DNA of 64,000 nt from NCBI RefSeq assembly GCF_032452875.1, contig NC_083877.1:47231724-47295723 (forward strand), in the 5' to 3' direction. The notes beneath the pieces are model-generated. The model was not told the origin of the DNA and ran no database searches. It was given only the letters and a program-made list of their open reading frames with translations. Positions 10,877-21,780 of this stretch are shown here, piece by piece. Positions within the stretch are counted from its first letter, which is position 1. Every line of letters begins with the position of its first letter. The position numbers and the translations under genes were made by a program. The stretch comes from Bos javanicus (lineage: Eukaryota; Chordata; Mammalia; Artiodactyla; Bovidae).

Positions 10877-11096
10877 TAAAAGTGTCAGTCATTCAGTCAT
10901 GTCTGAGTCTTTGTGACCCCATGAACTGTAGCCTGCCAGGCTTCTCTGTCCATTGAATTTTCCAGGCAAGAATACTGGAGTGGGTTGCCATTCCCTTCTC
11001 CATGGGATCTTCCCAACCCAGGGATTGAACCAGTGTTTCTTGCATCTCCTGCATTGCAGGCAGATTCTTTACCATCTCAGCCACCAAGGAAGCCCA
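10877..11096 (-). mobile_element. Bov-tA SINE, antisense
   Basis: Reads as the reverse complement: tail motif at the left, CAAGAATACTGGAGTGGG in the middle, and the tRNA-like head ending GAAGCCCA at the right. Confidence 0.93.
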
Positions 11097-12827
11097 ACTT
11101 TCCTTTCCTTGTATAGGAAAGGACCTTCCTTTACAGGCAAGTTTGTCTTTCACTTGCAAGGATATATCTATTTCCACAAGGTAAAATGAAATAGTCTGTT
11201 TAAATATTCTGGCAAGTGCAAAAAACTAAAAAAAAAAAAAAAGCAAGGAGGTGGTCTGGCTGCTCCTCAGTGTCCCCTCTGTTTTCCATGAATAATCACT
11301 ACCGGATTAGGTCATGTTGACTATTTCTAGAGCAGCAAACAACAGCTCAGCGCCAGACATCTTGGAAGTAAGTTTGACTCTCTGACTAAGGCTGGCTTGT
11401 GATGCTTCTCTGAATACTTTCTGGCCCTGAGGTCATCCCACTACATCCTCTTTAATGCCTGCCTTCCCTTCGAGCTGTCAGGACCGGGGCAGCTCCCACC
11501 AGAGGAGGGGGTGGGAAAGAGGATGGACTACTGATGTCTGGTGCTCCTCCTGAACCCTCAAGCCTGCAAATCAATTCACTGCACCGACAGTTGTAGCATA
11601 AATGATTCATAGCTGTGTTAATCAATACATTTCTGCAGACACTGCTATTAACTCTTGGTCATTTCAAGGGGAAAATACATTTCAGAAGCTGTTGTGCCAA
11701 CCTGGTGGACACAAAATCCTGGAGCTTTGTGAAAGTATCTAGTCACACAGCGGGGGGAAAAAAGGTAACCTGACCTACAATAGAGATGTTAGTATTCTTA
11801 GGCAGAGGCTGGGATTAAAAGCTCATGCCAGTAAGGAGATGGCTCTACACATGCCCAAAGCAAGAGCTACGACTGTGACCCTTGCCCAAATTTACCTTTG
11901 CCAACAGAAACTGAGCAGCAGGGCAAAAGAGTACCTGTCTTTATAATTAACATTTCAGGTCACAAATGGCAAAAGAAACAGCACCATGATAGTAACATCC
12001 ACGCCCAGTACCATGACAGATATTACTAATCCATCACCACACTCTGGGCCACAGAAGCCAATTTGGCCTCATGACTTCTCTCACCTAAATCCTCTCAGCA
12101 GCCTCTCTAATGGCTAGGATATGAAACTGAAGATGAAACCCATTCACATATCTGCTTAACTCCTAACACTGCTGTCAATGATGTACTAATCAGGAAATAC
12201 TCCTGGACTGTGGGCAAGCTGCAGACTAGCATGGGAGCTGCTCTTTAAGAGGGCTTGATGGTATTTTATCTAAAGTAGCTTATGATCAATAAGAGATAAA
12301 ACAGAACCATGCAAAACAAAAAGCCAATGTGATAGAAGTCCATTGAACAAATAAATGTGTCGGCAATTCTGAGGAAATATTAGAGGATGCACATGAAAGA
12401 GAAATCACAGAATCAAAGAATTGTGGAGCGAATAACCCAATCTGTAACACAGTCCACGAGACCCTCCCCTCGCAACCAGGCCCCTTGAGCCTTCTCTCAG
12501 AGACTTGCTCCAGCCACTGTGGCCTTCTCTGGTTTCTCTAATACAGTAAGCCCTCCTGCTCCAGGGCCTTGCCCCGCAGCTTCCTCAACTTAGAAGACCC
12601 CATGGCACCACTCCACTGACACCCTGCCATCCACTCCCTTGAGTCTGAACACCCTCCACTCAGACTACCAGCTTCCATTCAGACATATGCTCTGAAGGAA
12701 GCCCTCCTGAGCATCTTCATGACCACACCACCCCAGAGCAGCATAAGACTCCTGGTCCTTCATCAGCCCTCATCCCAGTTTCAGTGACTTGGAGTGAAGC
12801 CCACATCCTGGCTAAATTTTCAACTAG
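11097..12827. other. Unique intron-like sequence
   Basis: About 1.7 kb with no recognised repeat other than a 15-base A run near 11228-11242. C/T-rich segments at 12470-12780 contain no plausible exon flanked by both splice sites. Confidence 0.35.
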
Positions 12828-12930
12828 TTCTGTAAGGACAGGGCAGATGCCTGCTGTGTTCACCACTGCATCCCCAAAATACAGAGCAGTACCTGGAACC
12901 TACAGGGAACACTGAATCAATGAATCGATA
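12828..12930 (+). mobile_element. L2 LINE 3' end fragment
   Basis: Resembles the L2 terminus: GGACAGGGCAGATGCCTG, then TTCACCACTGCATCCCC and an AATCAATGAATCG tail. Ancient and diverged. Confidence 0.65.
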
Positions 12931-13770
12931 GATCAGTGTGCAAGTAGACAATAAGGCAGAGAATTTAATTAGAGCTGAAGGTCAAACAGGGGTTTAGAAG
13001 ATGATGTGTGATGCAGAGGGTGATGGAAGTCAGGAGAAAGATGTCTACCTATGACATAAGTTTTGAAACAATTAGGCACAAGAAAGACCCAGAGAGAGTA
13101 GAAAAGGCAGACAAAAACAGTATCATGAAGGATGATACAAACCCAAGTCATGAAATAAGTTTAACCACAAAAATTAAGTTTTCTGCAGGGAAAAAGCTAA
13201 CAAAATCCAATGGCGGAAGTATGTGTATCAAGTAACAGAAGAATCACTTCCAGACTATGTAAAAAGCAACTAGAAATCAATAGGTGATCCAACAATATAA
13301 CAGACAGATGAGCAAAGAACAAAGAGACAGTTAACAGAAAAATACAAATGGTTTAAGCACAGAAAAATATGTTCAAGCTCACACATAGTAACTGACATAA
13401 GATACCATTTTTTTCCCAGCAGATCAGAAAACACCAAGAAATTTGGTAACACACTGTTCATAGGGTGCAGGGAAACAGGAAAACCATGCGTTATTGGTTA
13501 GACAGTTAATACCTTTTGGAGGACAGTTTGGCAAATATCAAATTAAAGATGAATGCCCTCTCTGACTCAACCATTTACTTCTAGGAAGTCATCCCACAAA
13601 TGTGTTCACACTTGTGTGCAAATGTGTGTGTGTTTGCATCAATAGCATTGCGTAGGACAAAGGAAGACTGGAAACAAGCTAAATGTCAATTAATAGGAAG
13701 CCAGTTAGAAGAGCCAATGGAACACTGTACTGCTGTTCCAGAAAGAGGCGCATCTATATAGTCTGATGTA

Positions 13771-13832
13771 TTGGGCTGGCCAAAAAGTAAGATGTTACAG
13801 AAAAATCCAAATGGACTTTTTAGCCAACCCAA
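13771..13832 (+). mobile_element. Mariner-type MITE
   Basis: Short palindromic element with 18-base arms 13771-13788 and 13815-13832 (two mismatches) and TA dinucleotides at 13769-13770 and 13833-13834, as expected for mariner. It matches the abundant ruminant MITE that starts TTGGGTTGGCCAAAAAG. The inner left arm is partly deleted, so it is shorter than the roughly 80-bp consensus. Confidence 0.9.
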
Positions 13833-13961
13833 TAAAATGATTTACAATGGTAAGTTTGTTGTTGTTTTTTAAGAAAGGTATATAGAAGTATATAGAGTAC
13901 TCCATTCACATAGGGGATAGGAAAAGGCAATGAAAGAAAGGAAGAAGGACTACTAAATATT

Positions 13962-13987
13962 CACACACACACACACACACACACACA
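13962..13987 (+). repeat. (CA)13 microsatellite
   Basis: Pure CA run of 26 bases inside the L1M. Confidence 0.97.
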
Positions 13988-14170
13988 GATTATTTCCAGA
14001 CCATACACGACACTGCTAATAGCGGTCATCTTTGGGAAGAGACCTTAGCTTCTAAGGTACAGGGCTTGGAGGGAAACTTTTCATCATATACCCCTTTTTA
14101 CAGTCTGAAATTTTTAACCACACGATTTTTAATCATTTACCTTTGTAAAAATTAACATTAAAAACAGGGA

Positions 14171-15342
14171 AGGAAGACAGATGACTCCAAAATACAAATT
14201 ACTGAGAAAGGAAGAGAAACTAGACAGGAGACCTGAGTCATCAAGATTCAAATATCCAGGCTGGAACCCAGAGGGGCATGCTGAGATAATGTCCCTCATA
14301 CCAGAAGAGGGGCCCTTGGGTATAGAGGCTGTGATGAGCAAGGACCCTGGATGACAACCTTGACCCAGAAGCAGAGCCCACTTTGCAAGTAGACCCCAAG
14401 CAAGCAAGCACAGGCATAAAACATAAAATTCAAATGCCTGAGATCTGCCAACACCAAGCCTTTTAAAAACTGAGGTCAGTTACACTGATGATAGTCACTT
14501 GGTATGGGGAAACTGTCCTCTGGTCTTAGTAGGCCCTGACAGTTTTTAGAACTTTGGAGAATCGGTCCTCCTGAGCCACAGGAAAAGGTCGGTCCAGAGG
14601 GTGACCACAGCTCTGGAGTTGATTTAACAAGAGAACAAGAGGTTACAAAGTAGAGAGCCTCAGGCTTCTGTGTCAAGTTGTCCCCTGGGTTCCTGAGGCC
14701 GACAGCTACAGATGACAGTCACTGAATGAACTGCCCAGCCAGAGCCGAAGGAGGGCTGCAGTCTTCCTCTCAGGAAAACAGCACCATTTATCCTTAAAGT
14801 TTCAACTCCCTGGGTGTTTGGGTGGAAGACCCTAAGGTGGAGACCCTGAGTTCTTCACCCTAGGAGGACACATTTCTCACCACTTCTGCCCCGCTATTTG
14901 AGGCCTGTTTCCACTGCCTCTTTCAGCACAATTCTCTAAAATAGAAACCCGGTGACCTAGGCTGTGGTCTATTTCAGAAATCATGTTAAACACATCTGGA
15001 CGGGAAAATGCCTGCCTGGCAGGGGCTTCTCCTTGGCACTTAATAAGCTAGAGCACAGACACATCTCTGTCTCCTGCCAATCGTGAGTGATCTTTGGAGT
15101 CAGTGAGTTTCACAGGCACAAATATTTCGTAAGTACGCATTTTAGTGAATAAACCAAGAGAACTTAAATTATTCATAGCCAAGTAGTAGTTTTAAATCTA
15201 AGTATTCAGATTAGCCAGTTGACTTCTAGGAAGTTGCCAGCGACCTAGTCAGAGCTCAATACGACACCTTCTGCAGCTTCTTGGCCTCTAAGCACCTAAG
15301 CCTCAAAAGGCCTAAAGGTAATAAAAATAAAAACACCTACCT
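14171..15342. other. Unique intron-like sequence
   Basis: No repeat or exon recognised. Confidence 0.35.
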
Positions 15343-15475
15343 GGGGCTTCCTTGGTGGTCCAGGGGCTTAGACTCCACACTCCCAAACAGAGGGCCCAGG
15401 TTCATTCCTCGGTCAGGGAACTAGATCTTGTGTGCCACAACTAAAGACCAGGCACAGACAAATATTTTTAAAAAC
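15343..15475 (+). mobile_element. CHR SINE
   Basis: GGGGCTTCCTTGGTGGTCC head, CTAGATCTTGTGTGCCAC and ACTAAAGACCAGGCACAG motifs, then an A/T tail. ACACCTA occurs on both sides (near 15332 and 15480), a possible short target duplication. Confidence 0.88.
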
Positions 15476-16046
15476 ACACACACCTAACACACATTAGCAC
15501 AACTCTGCAAGCTTTTCAAAGTGCTCTCACACATTGTCATATGTACACGGTACACGTGATACATATGGTACCCTGTATGCTTCCAGCCCAAAGTAAGTGT
15601 GGCCGAAGCATGCTGCATGGTACATAGTAGCCTCCTCAATAAATAGCAGAAAAGAACGATTTATCTTCGAAAGTAGAAGTTTTCCAGAAACGTGAGACAA
15701 GAAAGTAAAGCAACATCTCAGGCCCAATTTCGTACAGACGGATTACAAAAGTTATAGCACTCCACAGCTCAGAAACATTACTTTAGGGACTTTTAGAAAC
15801 TTCTAACTGCTTCTGATTTTTCCTCATAGTCACTCTAAACTCATTTTCTCTTCAAGTGGAGGATTATTTTTCCTTTAATGTTTATGTACTTCTTTTCCAG
15901 CAATTTTCTCTTATGAAAAATCTAATAAAGGCATAGTGTTAAAAACTTTTTTTAATTAACCACACATATACACAGCCCAGCCACTATGATACCAGGATGA
16001 GGCCTGCTATGATTCTGAATCACAGGTGAATTTGGTATCCATATGT
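15476..16046. other. Unique AT-rich sequence
   Basis: No repeat or exon recognised. Confidence 0.4.
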
Positions 16047-16250
16047 ACTAAGTTGCTCAGTCATGTCTGACTCTGCAACCCCATGGACTATAGCCTGCCA
16101 AGCTCCTCTGTCCATGCGATTCTCCAGACAAGAACACTGGAGTGGGTTGCCATGCTCTTCTCCAGGGGATCTTCCCAACCCAGGGATCAAACCCACGTCT
16201 CTTAGGTCTCCTGCATTAGCAGATGGGTTCTCTACCACTAGCATCACCAT
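16047..16250 (-). mobile_element. Bov-tA SINE, antisense
   Basis: Tail-side motif CTCAGTCATGTCTGACTC at the left, GGAGTGGGTTGCCATGC in the middle, and a diverged head at the right (CTACCACTAGCATCACC). Confidence 0.88.
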
Positions 16251-16519
16251 AACTGGAGCTAAAAGAGAAATCTGTCCCTTCCTGGAGACGCTCCCTGACT
16301 GTCCCTCTGATCCACGGCAAGGGATGTGCTTGCGGCCACGGTCAGGGCCTGAGGCCTGGACAGGTCTACCCTCTGTGCATTCCTATCCCAAACATTTTGT
16401 TCAGCAGAAATGAAATCCAAGAAAACAGTAACACCAAAACCATTGACAAGGACCAAAGAACTGGCTACCCATCAGTTTCAAGTCTCCTATTCTAGAACTT
16501 TCTCATTCCTTCTATCTCT

Positions 16520-16603
16520 ACCCAAATTTCCCCCAAAGCCTTGGTCACAGCCTGAGGGGACTTGTGGCAATGAATAAGCAGCTTTCCCCCTTGGACAAGG
16601 GAA
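16520..16603 (+). repeat. 84-bp inverted duplicate, copy A
   Basis: The reverse complement of this segment recurs at 17131-17214 with no gaps and 6 mismatches in 84 bases. Neither copy matches a repeat family I know, and the flanks do not align. Confidence 0.9.
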
Positions 16604-17130
16604 AGTTCTTAGTACCTAAGAACCAACTGATGCATGCTCTCTTTCTCCCCTTCGCACATTCGTCCAAATGGAGAGGCTGAAGAAAGCCGCACAAATTCCT
16701 ATTTGCTGAGTTCTTAGGATCCCTTCAGCCTCTAAACTTGAACCAAACTCAAACAAGCCACTTGTCGATGTTTGGTTTCAAGATTCCAGAGTCTGAGACA
16801 ACATGTGGTCCTTCTGGGCACAAACCCTGAGAAATCAAACCAGCAGTACAGTCACAGTTGTAGTTACTCAACCCTGGAGGGGGTTGTTCTGGTGTCCTGA
16901 GGATTCGGCACATGTCTCAATGGCCTAATTATGTCATTACCTAATTTCATGTTTAATATATCAGTGTGCGGTCAAATTATAGCCACAAATATGTAGGGGT
17001 GAATGCTGGGGCTTAACTAGGCATTTACCCCTGGGGCTGTGCTGGGTTCATGGCAGATTTAAAACCTTGATACTATTAAACTAGGTCTCTTTTTAATGTT
17101 CATTTTAGACATATACATAAATGAACACAC

Positions 17131-17214
17131 TTCCCTTGTCCAAGGGGGAAAGCTGCTCATTTATTGCCACAAGTCCCCTCAGACTGTGACCAAGGCTCAG
17201 GGAGAAATTTGGGT
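17131..17214 (-). repeat. 84-bp inverted duplicate, copy B
   Basis: Reverse-complement partner of 16520-16603 (78 of 84 identical). Both contain the near-palindrome CCCTTGTCCAAGGG. Together they could form an imperfect stem with a loop of about 0.5 kb in a transcript. Confidence 0.9.
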
Positions 17215-17484
17215 ACCTACAGCCCTCTGCCTGGGCCCTTCAGAAAGATGCTGACCTGTTCAAGAAGAGGTTTTCCTTCAAACCTCACTCTGTAGACCTG
17301 GGGCGCTACAGGCAACATCGTTGCTCAACAAGAATCCAGGGCGAGGTATCCAGTCTCTCAGTTCCTCTCTTGTGCTTGATCATCCATGTTACAACCATCA
17401 TCTTGGGAAGAACTGAAAGGCTTCTTTTCCAGGAAGGCTTCGAGATGTTCATACAAAACCCATCTGTCTGCTGGCTAAAACTGA

Positions 17485-17725
17485 GGCATGCTCAATTGTG
17501 TCCGACTCTTTGCGACCTCACGGACTGTAGTAGCCTGCCAGGCTCCTCTGTCCATGAGATTGTCCCAGCAAGAATACTGGAGTGAAAAAAAAAAAAAAAA
17601 GAATACTGGAGTGGTTTGCCATTTCCTCCTCCAGGGGATCTTCCCAACCAGGGATCGAACCTGTGTCTCCCGCATGTCCTATATTGCAGAGAGATGTTTT
17701 TACCACTTAGCCACCAACGAAGCCC
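17485..17725 (-). mobile_element. Bov-tA SINE, antisense, with internal insertion
   Basis: Antisense Bov-tA bounded by perfect 10-bp duplications CTAAAACTGA at 17475-17484 and 17726-17735. Its body is interrupted at 17585 by the poly(A) insertion annotated separately. Confidence 0.94.
17585..17600 (+). mobile_element. Poly(A)-only insertion
   Basis: Sixteen A bases lie between two perfect copies of GAATACTGGAGTG (17572-17584 and 17601-17613). The duplicated bases are normal single-copy Bov-tA sequence. This is what an extremely truncated target-primed event would leave: only the tail plus a target duplication. Confidence 0.85.
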
Positions 17726-17735
17726 CTAAAACTGA

Positions 17736-18469
17736 TGATCATTCAATAACTGTCCTGAGCAACTTACCCTGAATTATTCATGTTCCTTCATTACCTTGAA
17801 ATTGCTGCCTCCATCTAACAATCTTGCTGCTTCATTCTAAGTACTGAGCTATGTTTTATACTATGTTCATAATCCATTTGGGTTTAAATACAAGGCAGGG
17901 CACCAGTATACACACAATGAATACTTATTAGCTGTGTTGACTGCGTCTCCAACAGTGGGACGGATTTTCTCCAGCACTCATCTGAACTCCTGCAGAAGCA
18001 AGCCACTGTGCCCAAACTTTGAGTGCAAATTAACTCATGAGTGCTAAACTTCCCAACACAAACTGCTTGCCCCCAGTAACCCAGATTAAGTGCTATTTAG
18101 AAAACAAGGGTCTAGGGGAAAAAACAGCTGCAGCCCTAATTGGGGTCAACATTCTATAGGCAGGGAGAGCTTGGACAGGAAATGGCAGCTGTAGAGTTGG
18201 TTTTGCTAGCTTTTCTATGGCTTAAATTGAACCATAGATGACCCAATAAAACAGGTACACTGTTTTCAAGCTCACAGTAATTTGCTCTCCACTTAAGAAA
18301 CAAAGCAGTTGTTTAACTTTCCACACAATGGTATGTTCCCCAAAGTCAGTTAAAACTGTAATGGAACTGTCTCCCTTCAAAACACTAATAGTATCAATCA
18401 CTGCTTCTGTTAGAAATCTAATAAAAGTGTTCAGAATATGTAAATACTTGGGACTAACAGACACCTAAT
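17736..18469. other. Unique AT-rich sequence
   Basis: No repeat or exon recognised. Confidence 0.4.
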
Positions 18470-18494
18470 TTTTTTAAAAAACCTGTATACATTT

Positions 18495-19198
18495 AGAACA
18501 GAAATAATACATGTTGGGGAGGATGTAGAGAAAAGGAACCCTGGTACACTGTTGATGAGAATTGATGTAGCCACCATGGAGAACAGTATGGTTTCTTAAA
18601 AAACTAAAAATAGAATCTAGCAATTTCAATCCTGGGTATATATCTGCAAAAAAAAAAAAAAAACCAATGCAAAGATATATACACCTCAGTGTTCATAGGA
18701 GCATTATTTATAAGATATGCCAAGATATGGAGGAAACCTAAGTGTCCATAAACAGATGAACGGATAAAGAAAGTGTGGTATGTGTATACAATGGAATATT
18801 ATCTCAGACATAAAAAAGAATGAAGTTTTGCTATTTGCAGCAACATGAATGAACTTGGAGGGCATTATGGTAAGTGAAGTAAGTCAAAGGAAGACAAATA
18901 CTGTATGACATCACTTCTGTGGAATCTAAAAAATACAACAATAATGAATATAACAAGATAGAAACAAACTCCCAGATACAGAGAATAAAATAGGAATTAC
19001 CAATGGAGAGAAGGAAGGGGGAAGAGGCAGTATAGGGGGATTTTATTAGATATAAAATAAGGTACAAAAATATATTATACAACATGGGGAACATAGCAAA
19101 TATTTTACATAGTAACTATAAGTAGGTTATAAACTTTAAAAATTGTTAATAACTATATTGCACACCTGTAATTTATATATTATATATCAAACTATTCA
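18495..19198 (+). mobile_element. L1 3' end with long target duplication
   Basis: 5'-truncated L1: AAGAAAGTGTGGTATGTGTA, then CAATGGAATATTATCTCAGAC, and a 3' end resembling TTGCACACCTGTAATTTATA. Flanked by similar sequence AAAAACCTGTATACATTT (18476-18494 area) and AAAAACCTGTACACTTTT (19205-19222 area), interpreted as a diverged target duplication. Only non-coding 3' sequence remains. Confidence 0.85.
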
Positions 19199-19222
19199 AT
19201 TTTTAAAAACCTGTACACTTTT

Positions 19223-20261
19223 AAAATATTCCAAAAAACTCAAAAACCAGAGTAAATTAGCTTTTTTGGAGTATCACTAAATTAGAATTATTATAAAGTG
19301 AAAACGTTTTTTGCAGTCAGGACCAGGATTTCAGGAAATTTCTGTATTTATATCAATTATGTAGGAATCCTAACCAGTGATCTTAGATCACTTCTAAGAT
19401 GAAACAATAAAATCCTTTCTGGGAAAGTATCAGAATTTCCGTCCTGCATCATCCTTGCCAAGGAAGCTGAACAGAGGCACAAATACTCCAGCACTTACTT
19501 ATGTCTGTTTCTGTATCGTTTCTGGTGTTTCTGACATCAGCGTGCCCAAGGTTTTAGGAATTCACGATTAAAGTAAAAATGACTAGGTCATCCTGCACAC
19601 CTTAACCAGGAGTCAGCCAGAACACTGTCCAGCTTCTACTGTGAAAACCAAGCTAAACTGCTGGCGCTCCTCCAGAAGACTTCCAATGTGCGTCCTTTCT
19701 CTGGCTTCTCTGAAAGTCACTGATACATACACCGACAAGAGTGAAATTCCCCCTGAATTATGAACCTGGCAGGCAAAACTTACAGGATAATAAACCGTGA
19801 ACAATCAAGACACGTCTAGAGTGAGTAGAAGCAGGGAACCATTCTTAACAAAGTCATGTCTGCCAGAACCACAGTGAAGACTGAGCCACACGCAATTATA
19901 ACACATGTGCTTCTTATAAACTGTAAGACGTTTTTAGATTTTTAAAGCAACTGAAGGGAAGGGTTTGGGCATTTTCAAACCGATCAATCAGTTCACTCTG
20001 CTGGCTTCCCAGCATAGCCACGTCATACCACCCCGGGCAACACCATCACACGCATATAACCCTGCTCACAATTTGCTGCTACCAGGCATCTTCTCCACTA
20101 CTTTCCTAAAATAGTACCATCACTAGCACCACACCCCCAGAGGGGATGGGGTGTTGATTGAGGACTCACCCCGACCCTCAAGACAGAGCAGCAAGGGCAG
20201 AGAGCCTGGAGACCTGTCAGGATAAGTGACATGTTCTAGGGCCTGTCTTCACACAGAAGTC
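19223..20261. other. Unique sequence
   Basis: No repeat or exon recognised. Confidence 0.35.
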
Positions 20262-20390
20262 TCCCCTGGGAGACTTTGAAAAACAGGGTCCCACATTCCA
20301 TGCAGAAAGGCTCTGATTCCCCGGGTCCAGGGGGGTTTAAGTCTGCATTTTCAAAGCTCCCCTAGGTGATTCTAGAAGGTCAGACAGGAT
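20262..20390 (+). mobile_element. MER5-like hAT remnant
   Basis: Old non-autonomous hAT-Charlie element, recognised from TCTGCATTTTCAAAGCTCCC followed by CTAGGTGATTCTAGA. Diverged, subfamily uncertain. Confidence 0.55.
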
Positions 20391-20435
20391 CAGGAATCCA
20401 TGAATATTAAATCCCTATTACTAATAACTTGAAAG

Positions 20436-20643
20436 AAAGTGAAAGTCCCACAGTTGTGTCCAACTCTTTGCAGTACCATGGACTGTAGCTTGCCCTGCTC
20501 CCCTGTCCATGGAATTCTCCAGGCAAGAACACCAGAGTAGGTTGCCATTTCTTTCTCCAGAGGATCTTCCCAACCTGGGGATCGAATCTGGGTCTCCTAC
20601 ATTGCAGGCAGATACTTTACCAACTGAGCCACTAGGGAAGCCC
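20436..20643 (-). mobile_element. Bov-tA SINE, antisense
   Basis: Complete antisense Bov-tA from the GTGAAAGTCCCACAGTTGTG side to the head GAGCCACTAGGGAAGCCC. Confidence 0.93.
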
Positions 20644-20658
20644 AAAAATATGATTATT

Positions 20659-20775
20659 ACTCCAGGCAAGAATACTGGAGTGGGTTGCGATGTCCTCCTC
20701 CAGTGGATCTTCCCAACCCAGAGATCGAACCCATGTCTCCCACATTGCAGGTAGATTCTCTACCATCTGAGCCAA
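20659..20775 (-). mobile_element. Partial Bov-tA, antisense
   Basis: Only the head half, from CTCCAGGCAAGAATACTGG to CATCTGAGCC. Its 3' half is missing. It lies 15 bases after a complete Bov-tA of the same orientation. Confidence 0.9.
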
Positions 20776-21460
20776 ACCTGACCTATAGGACATTGTGACA
20801 TTCTTGGAATTCCCACACCTGCAGTTTAACACAGGACATACAACACTCAGCAGGTCATCAATACACAAACGCCTCTTCCAGAGGGACCACACGCCATCCT
20901 TATGGAGAAAGGAACACAATGCTTTGTAAAAGCTTTTTCTCTTCTGAGAAGCACATTCAGTAGTGGGAAAGAATCTGAAGAGACTCTGCTGTGAATATGG
21001 AAAACCAAACTGAAGCAGCCCACTCTGGACACAGCAGGCAGGAGACGGAAATGGCCCTTGAAATGGTCAGCAGTCAAGGCAAATCCGCTTCTCGTGCTTT
21101 CTTTCTTGAACTGAGTTTACAACCCTGCTCCTACTGTTGTTCTTAAGATAAATCCTAGAGACACAAACATTCGGTCTACATTAAACACAGGCCACAGAAA
21201 CCAAATGAGGAAGGAAACGTCTGTGCGTCCACAAAGGCAAACAAACAAACAGTGTTTCAGGCTGTAAACCTTTACGGTTCCAGGAAACCAAACTGCAGGT
21301 TAGCTGTCACTAGAGTTAAAGCCACCGCCACCAGATACAACTGCCTCTCCCTCCAGCCCCCTCCCCTCACTCCTCCACCTAACCCCTGAAATCCTCTGCA
21401 AACATGCCAGTCTACCAACGACATGCCAATCTACCAACGAAAGTAACATCCCCAATTATT
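20776..21460. other. Unique sequence
   Basis: No repeat or exon recognised. A small local duplication of ACATGCCA.TCTACCAACGA occurs at about 21403 and 21421. Confidence 0.4.
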
Positions 21461-21470
21461 AAACATTAGG

Positions 21471-21640
21471 TGGAGAAGGAAATGGCAACCCACTCCAGTA
21501 TTCTTGCCTGGAAAAGTCCATGGACAGAGGAGCCTGGCAGGCTGCAGTCCATGAGGTTACATGACTGAGCATGTGTGCATGAGGGTGGAGGGTCACGGGT
21601 TGGTAGCAATAAACTGGTAGAACTAAAAAAAAAAAAAAAA
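21471..21640 (+). mobile_element. Bov-A-type SINE with variant 3' end
   Basis: Bov-A body (GAGAAGGAAATGGCAACCC) followed by an unusual tail (GGTTGGTAGCAATAAACTGG) and an 18-base A run. Flanks AAACATTAGG (21461-21470) and AACCATTAGG (21641-21650) look like a target duplication with one change. Confidence 0.85.
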
Positions 21641-21648
21641 AACCATTA

Positions 21649-21780
21649 GGGACGTCTCTGGTGGCCCAGGGGCTAAGACTCTGAGCTCCCGATGCAGGGG
21701 GCCCAGGTTCGATCCCTGGTTGGGAAACTAGATCCCATATGCTGCAACTAAGACCCAGCACAGTTACAAAACAAACAAAC
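21649..21780 (+). mobile_element. CHR SINE
   Basis: Directly adjoins the preceding SINE. GGGACGTCTCTGGTGGCCC head, CAGGTTCGATCCCTGGTTG B-box region and an (AAAC)n tail. Confidence 0.9.

Larger units (their letters stand above)
13259..14170 (+). mobile_element. L1M 3' end, interrupted by MITE
   Basis: Ancient L1 3' region. Landmarks are ATAAGATACCATTTTTTTCC near 13398, GGACAGTTTGGCAAATATC near 13521 and AGACTGGAAACAAGCTAAATG near 13665. Carries a mariner MITE (13771-13832) and a CA microsatellite (13962-13987). No open frame remains. Confidence 0.75.
16251..17474. other. Unique sequence holding the inverted pair
   Basis: Apart from the two 84-bp copies, no repeat or exon was recognised. The 527-base spacer between the copies (16604-17130) looks like ordinary single-copy DNA. 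Confidence 0.4.
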
